In this document: positions 62,672-64,000 of the stretch, in pieces | How positions within the stretch are numbered: position 1 is the first letter of the stretch | How the letters are laid out: every line of letters starts with the position of its first letter | DNA from: Macromonas nakdongensis | Lineage (GTDB): Bacteria > Pseudomonadota > Gammaproteobacteria > Burkholderiales > Burkholderiaceae_C | Assembly: GCF_002837145.1 (NCBI RefSeq) | Contig: NZ_NWMV01000017.1 | Span: 34,473 to 98,472, forward strand | Length of the DNA: 64,000 bases | Direction of reading: 5' to 3' | Made by a program: the position numbers and the translations under genes | The notes under the pieces: generated by a model | What the model saw: the letters and a program-made list of their open reading frames with translations, nothing else | What the model was told of the DNA's origin: nothing | Database searches by the model: none

Positions 62672-62824
62672 ATGAAAGCGATTGTGGACCTTTTTTCCAC
62701 CGACTACGGCCTGTTGAGCATCGCGGTGCTCCTGTTCATTCCCTTCATGGCGTGGTGGTTCTACCGCTTCTTCACCCGCAAGATGGAAGAATCCGAACGC
62801 GCCCAGGCGGCCAAGCGACCCTGA
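62672..62824 (+). CDS. Small membrane protein, DUF3149-like
   Basis: A 50-residue protein: MKAIVDLFSTDYGLLSI, a membrane helix (about 14-34, rich in Trp/Phe), then FTRKMEESERAQAAK. This pattern (LFSTDxGLxS start, one helix, RKMxE tail) matches the DUF3149 family as I know it. AAAGCGGAG precedes the ATG. Function unknown. It lies in the gap between the divergent degQ-like and Nif3-like genes. Confidence 0.8.
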   Translation: MKAIVDLFSTDYGLLSIAVLLFIPFMAWWFYRFFTRKMEESERAQAAKRP

Positions 62825-62900
62825 GTCGCGCCCGCGGGCGCTGCGGAGCCCGGGGCGGGTGGGTGAGACAATCGACCTCAATCCGCCCGATTCCACCGCC

Positions 62901-63719
62901 ATGCCCGACGCGACCGACCTGACCCCACCCCAGCCCATCCCCGCTCCCCTTGGCGACGGCGTGTCCCGTGATGCCGTGGGCGCTGCCCTCGACGCCTTGC
63001 TGGAGCCGGCCCGTTTCAAGGACTATGGCCCCAACGGCCTGCAGGTCGAAGGTCGCGAGCGGGTGCGCCACCTCGTCAGCGGGGTGACCGCCAGCCGGGC
63101 CCTGATCGAAGCGGCCATCGAAGACGGCGCCGATGCCATCGTGGTGCACCACGGCCTGTTCTGGCGCGGGCAGAGCGGCTGCGTCACCGGTTGGATGAAG
63201 CAGCGGCTGGTCTTGTTGCTGCGGCACGACATCAGCCTGTTCGCCTACCACCTGCCGCTGGACGCCCACCCCACCCTGGGCAACAACGCCCAACTGGGCC
63301 TGCGGCTGGGCATGGCACCTTTGCCCGAGCACGAGCGCAGCCGGTTCGGCGAGCAGGACCTGGGCTTCATCGGCGTGCCGCCGGTGGAGAGCGCCGCGCA
63401 GCTGGCCGCCCACGTCCAGGCCGCCCTCGGTCGGCCGGTGACCCTGCTCGACACCGCTCAACGTCCCTTGCGCCGTGTGGCCTGGTGCACCGGGGGTGCC
63501 CAAGGCTATTTCGAGGCGGCCATCGCCGCCGGGGCCGACGCTTTCATCACCGGCGAGATTTCCGAGCCGCAGGCCCACCTCGCGCGCGAGTGCGGCGTGG
63601 CCTACCTGGCCTGTGGCCACCACGCCACCGAACGCTACGGGGCCCCGGCCGTCGCCGCCGAAGTGGCCCGGCAACTGGGGCTGACGCACCGTTTTATCGA
63701 AGTGGACAACCCCGCATGA
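62901..63719 (+). CDS. Nif3-like dinuclear metal-binding protein (YbgI family)
   Basis: A 272-residue Nif3/YbgI-type protein, usually a hexamer with a two-metal centre. Metal ligands are visible in VVHHGLFW, FAYHLPLDAHP and the C-terminal CGHHATERYG with Glu. KDYGPNGLQVEG is the family N-terminal signature. Role is unclear in all bacteria; GTP cyclohydrolase-like activity has been proposed. ATG 62901 is chosen over a GTG at 62859. It overlaps pdxA by 4 bases. Confidence 0.92.
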   Translation: MPDATDLTPPQPIPAPLGDGVSRDAVGAALDALLEPARFKDYGPNGLQVEGRERVRHLVSGVTASRALIEAAIEDGADAIVVHHGLFWRGQSGCVTGWMKQRLVLLLRHDISLFAYHLPLDAHPTLGNNAQLGLRLGMAPLPEHERSRFGEQDLGFIGVPPVESAAQLAAHVQAALGRPVTLLDTAQRPLRRVAWCTGGAQGYFEAAIAAGADAFITGEISEPQAHLARECGVAYLACGHHATERYGAPAVAAEVARQLGLTHRFIEVDNPA

Positions 63720-64000
63720 GCGCGCGCCTGCCCCTCGCCATCACCATGGGCGACCCGGCCGGCATCGGGCCGGAAATCGTGGCCCAGGTGTTTCGGCTGC
63801 GGCCCGAATGGTCGCGCGAATGCGTCGTCATCGGCGACCTGGCCACCCTGCGCCGGGCGGTTCAGGTCACGGGCGGCTTGTTGCCGGTGGCCGTGGTGGA
63901 CGGCCCGGAGGGCGTGGCCGACTTGCCGCCCCGTTGCGTGCCCGTGTGGCCCGGCGGCGCTTTGGCCGCGCCGGTGCCCTGGGGGCAGATCGGTGCGCCC
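63716..64000 (+). CDS. pdxA: 4-hydroxythreonine-4-phosphate dehydrogenase, 3' partial
   Basis: The first 95 residues of PdxA, an NAD-dependent enzyme of pyridoxal phosphate synthesis. LAITMGDPAGIGPEIVAQ is the diagnostic N-terminus, followed by ECVVIGDLATLRRAV. The frame is open to the end of the window. It starts in an ATGA overlap with the Nif3-like gene. Confidence 0.93.
   Translation, partial: MSARLPLAITMGDPAGIGPEIVAQVFRLRPEWSRECVVIGDLATLRRAVQVTGGLLPVAVVDGPEGVADLPPRCVPVWPGGALAAPVPWGQIGAP

Overview
The window is GC-rich chromosomal DNA from a Gram-negative bacterium, most probably a betaproteobacterium of the order Burkholderiales and close to the Comamonadaceae. This rests on recognised gene families and gene orders (resB-ccsB-msrPQ-lysA-lptM-cyaY-mrcA-pilMNOPQ-aroKB-dgt; gltBD-mlaFEDACB-ibaG-murA-his-tat-degQ). 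No rRNA, tRNA, CRISPR array or prophage was seen. Coding density is very high, most neighbouring genes overlap by 1-8 bases or are a few bases apart, and no gene-free stretch exceeds about 260 bases.

Region 1 (1-12428) is the end of a surface-polysaccharide (O-antigen or capsule) locus. It holds the tail of a probable flippase, gmd and fcl (GDP-L-fucose synthesis), two GT2 glycosyltransferases, a Wzy-like polymerase, a GT4 glycosyltransferase, a phosphoglycosyl transferase with PglD-like acetyltransferase and PglE-like aminotransferase (bacillosamine-type sugar), galE, a NusG/RfaH-like antiterminator and a WaaL-like ligase. From about 2430 to 5460 base composition drops sharply towards AT. 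The right edge of this AT-rich block lies inside the GT4 gene, which looks like a recombination joint. A NYN-domain nuclease gene sits between the pglD- and pglE-like genes.

Region 2 (12421-26693) is housekeeping: metK, an lpxL-type acyltransferase, an epoxide-hydrolase-like enzyme, engB, cytochrome c4, System II cytochrome c maturation (resB, ccsB), MsrPQ methionine sulfoxide repair, lysA with an LptM-like lipoprotein, cyaY and mrcA.

Region 3 (26952-36842) has the type IV pilus assembly operon pilMNOPQ running into aroK, aroB and dgt, then an MFS transporter and a REP-associated transposase (RAYT) relative that has lost its predicted catalytic residues.

Region 4 (36974-64000) has gltBD, the complete Mla phospholipid-transport operon, an ABC exporter pair, ibaG, murA and the histidine cluster. 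That cluster is rearranged: hisC is on the opposite strand, a periplasmic glutathione-peroxidase-like gene follows hisD, and a hexose-phosphate mutarotase lies between hisA and hisF. Then come hinT, tatABC, a DegQ/DegS-type protease, a 50-residue DUF3149-like membrane protein, a Nif3-like protein and the start of pdxA.

The most interesting candidate is the predicted catalytically dead RAYT protein encoded directly upstream of the gltB promoter. That promoter region carries two copies of CCCCAATTAA flanking an imperfect hairpin, which suggests a domesticated transposase acting as a local DNA-binding protein. The NYN-domain gene embedded in the polysaccharide operon, with a hairpin over its ribosome binding site, is the second candidate.
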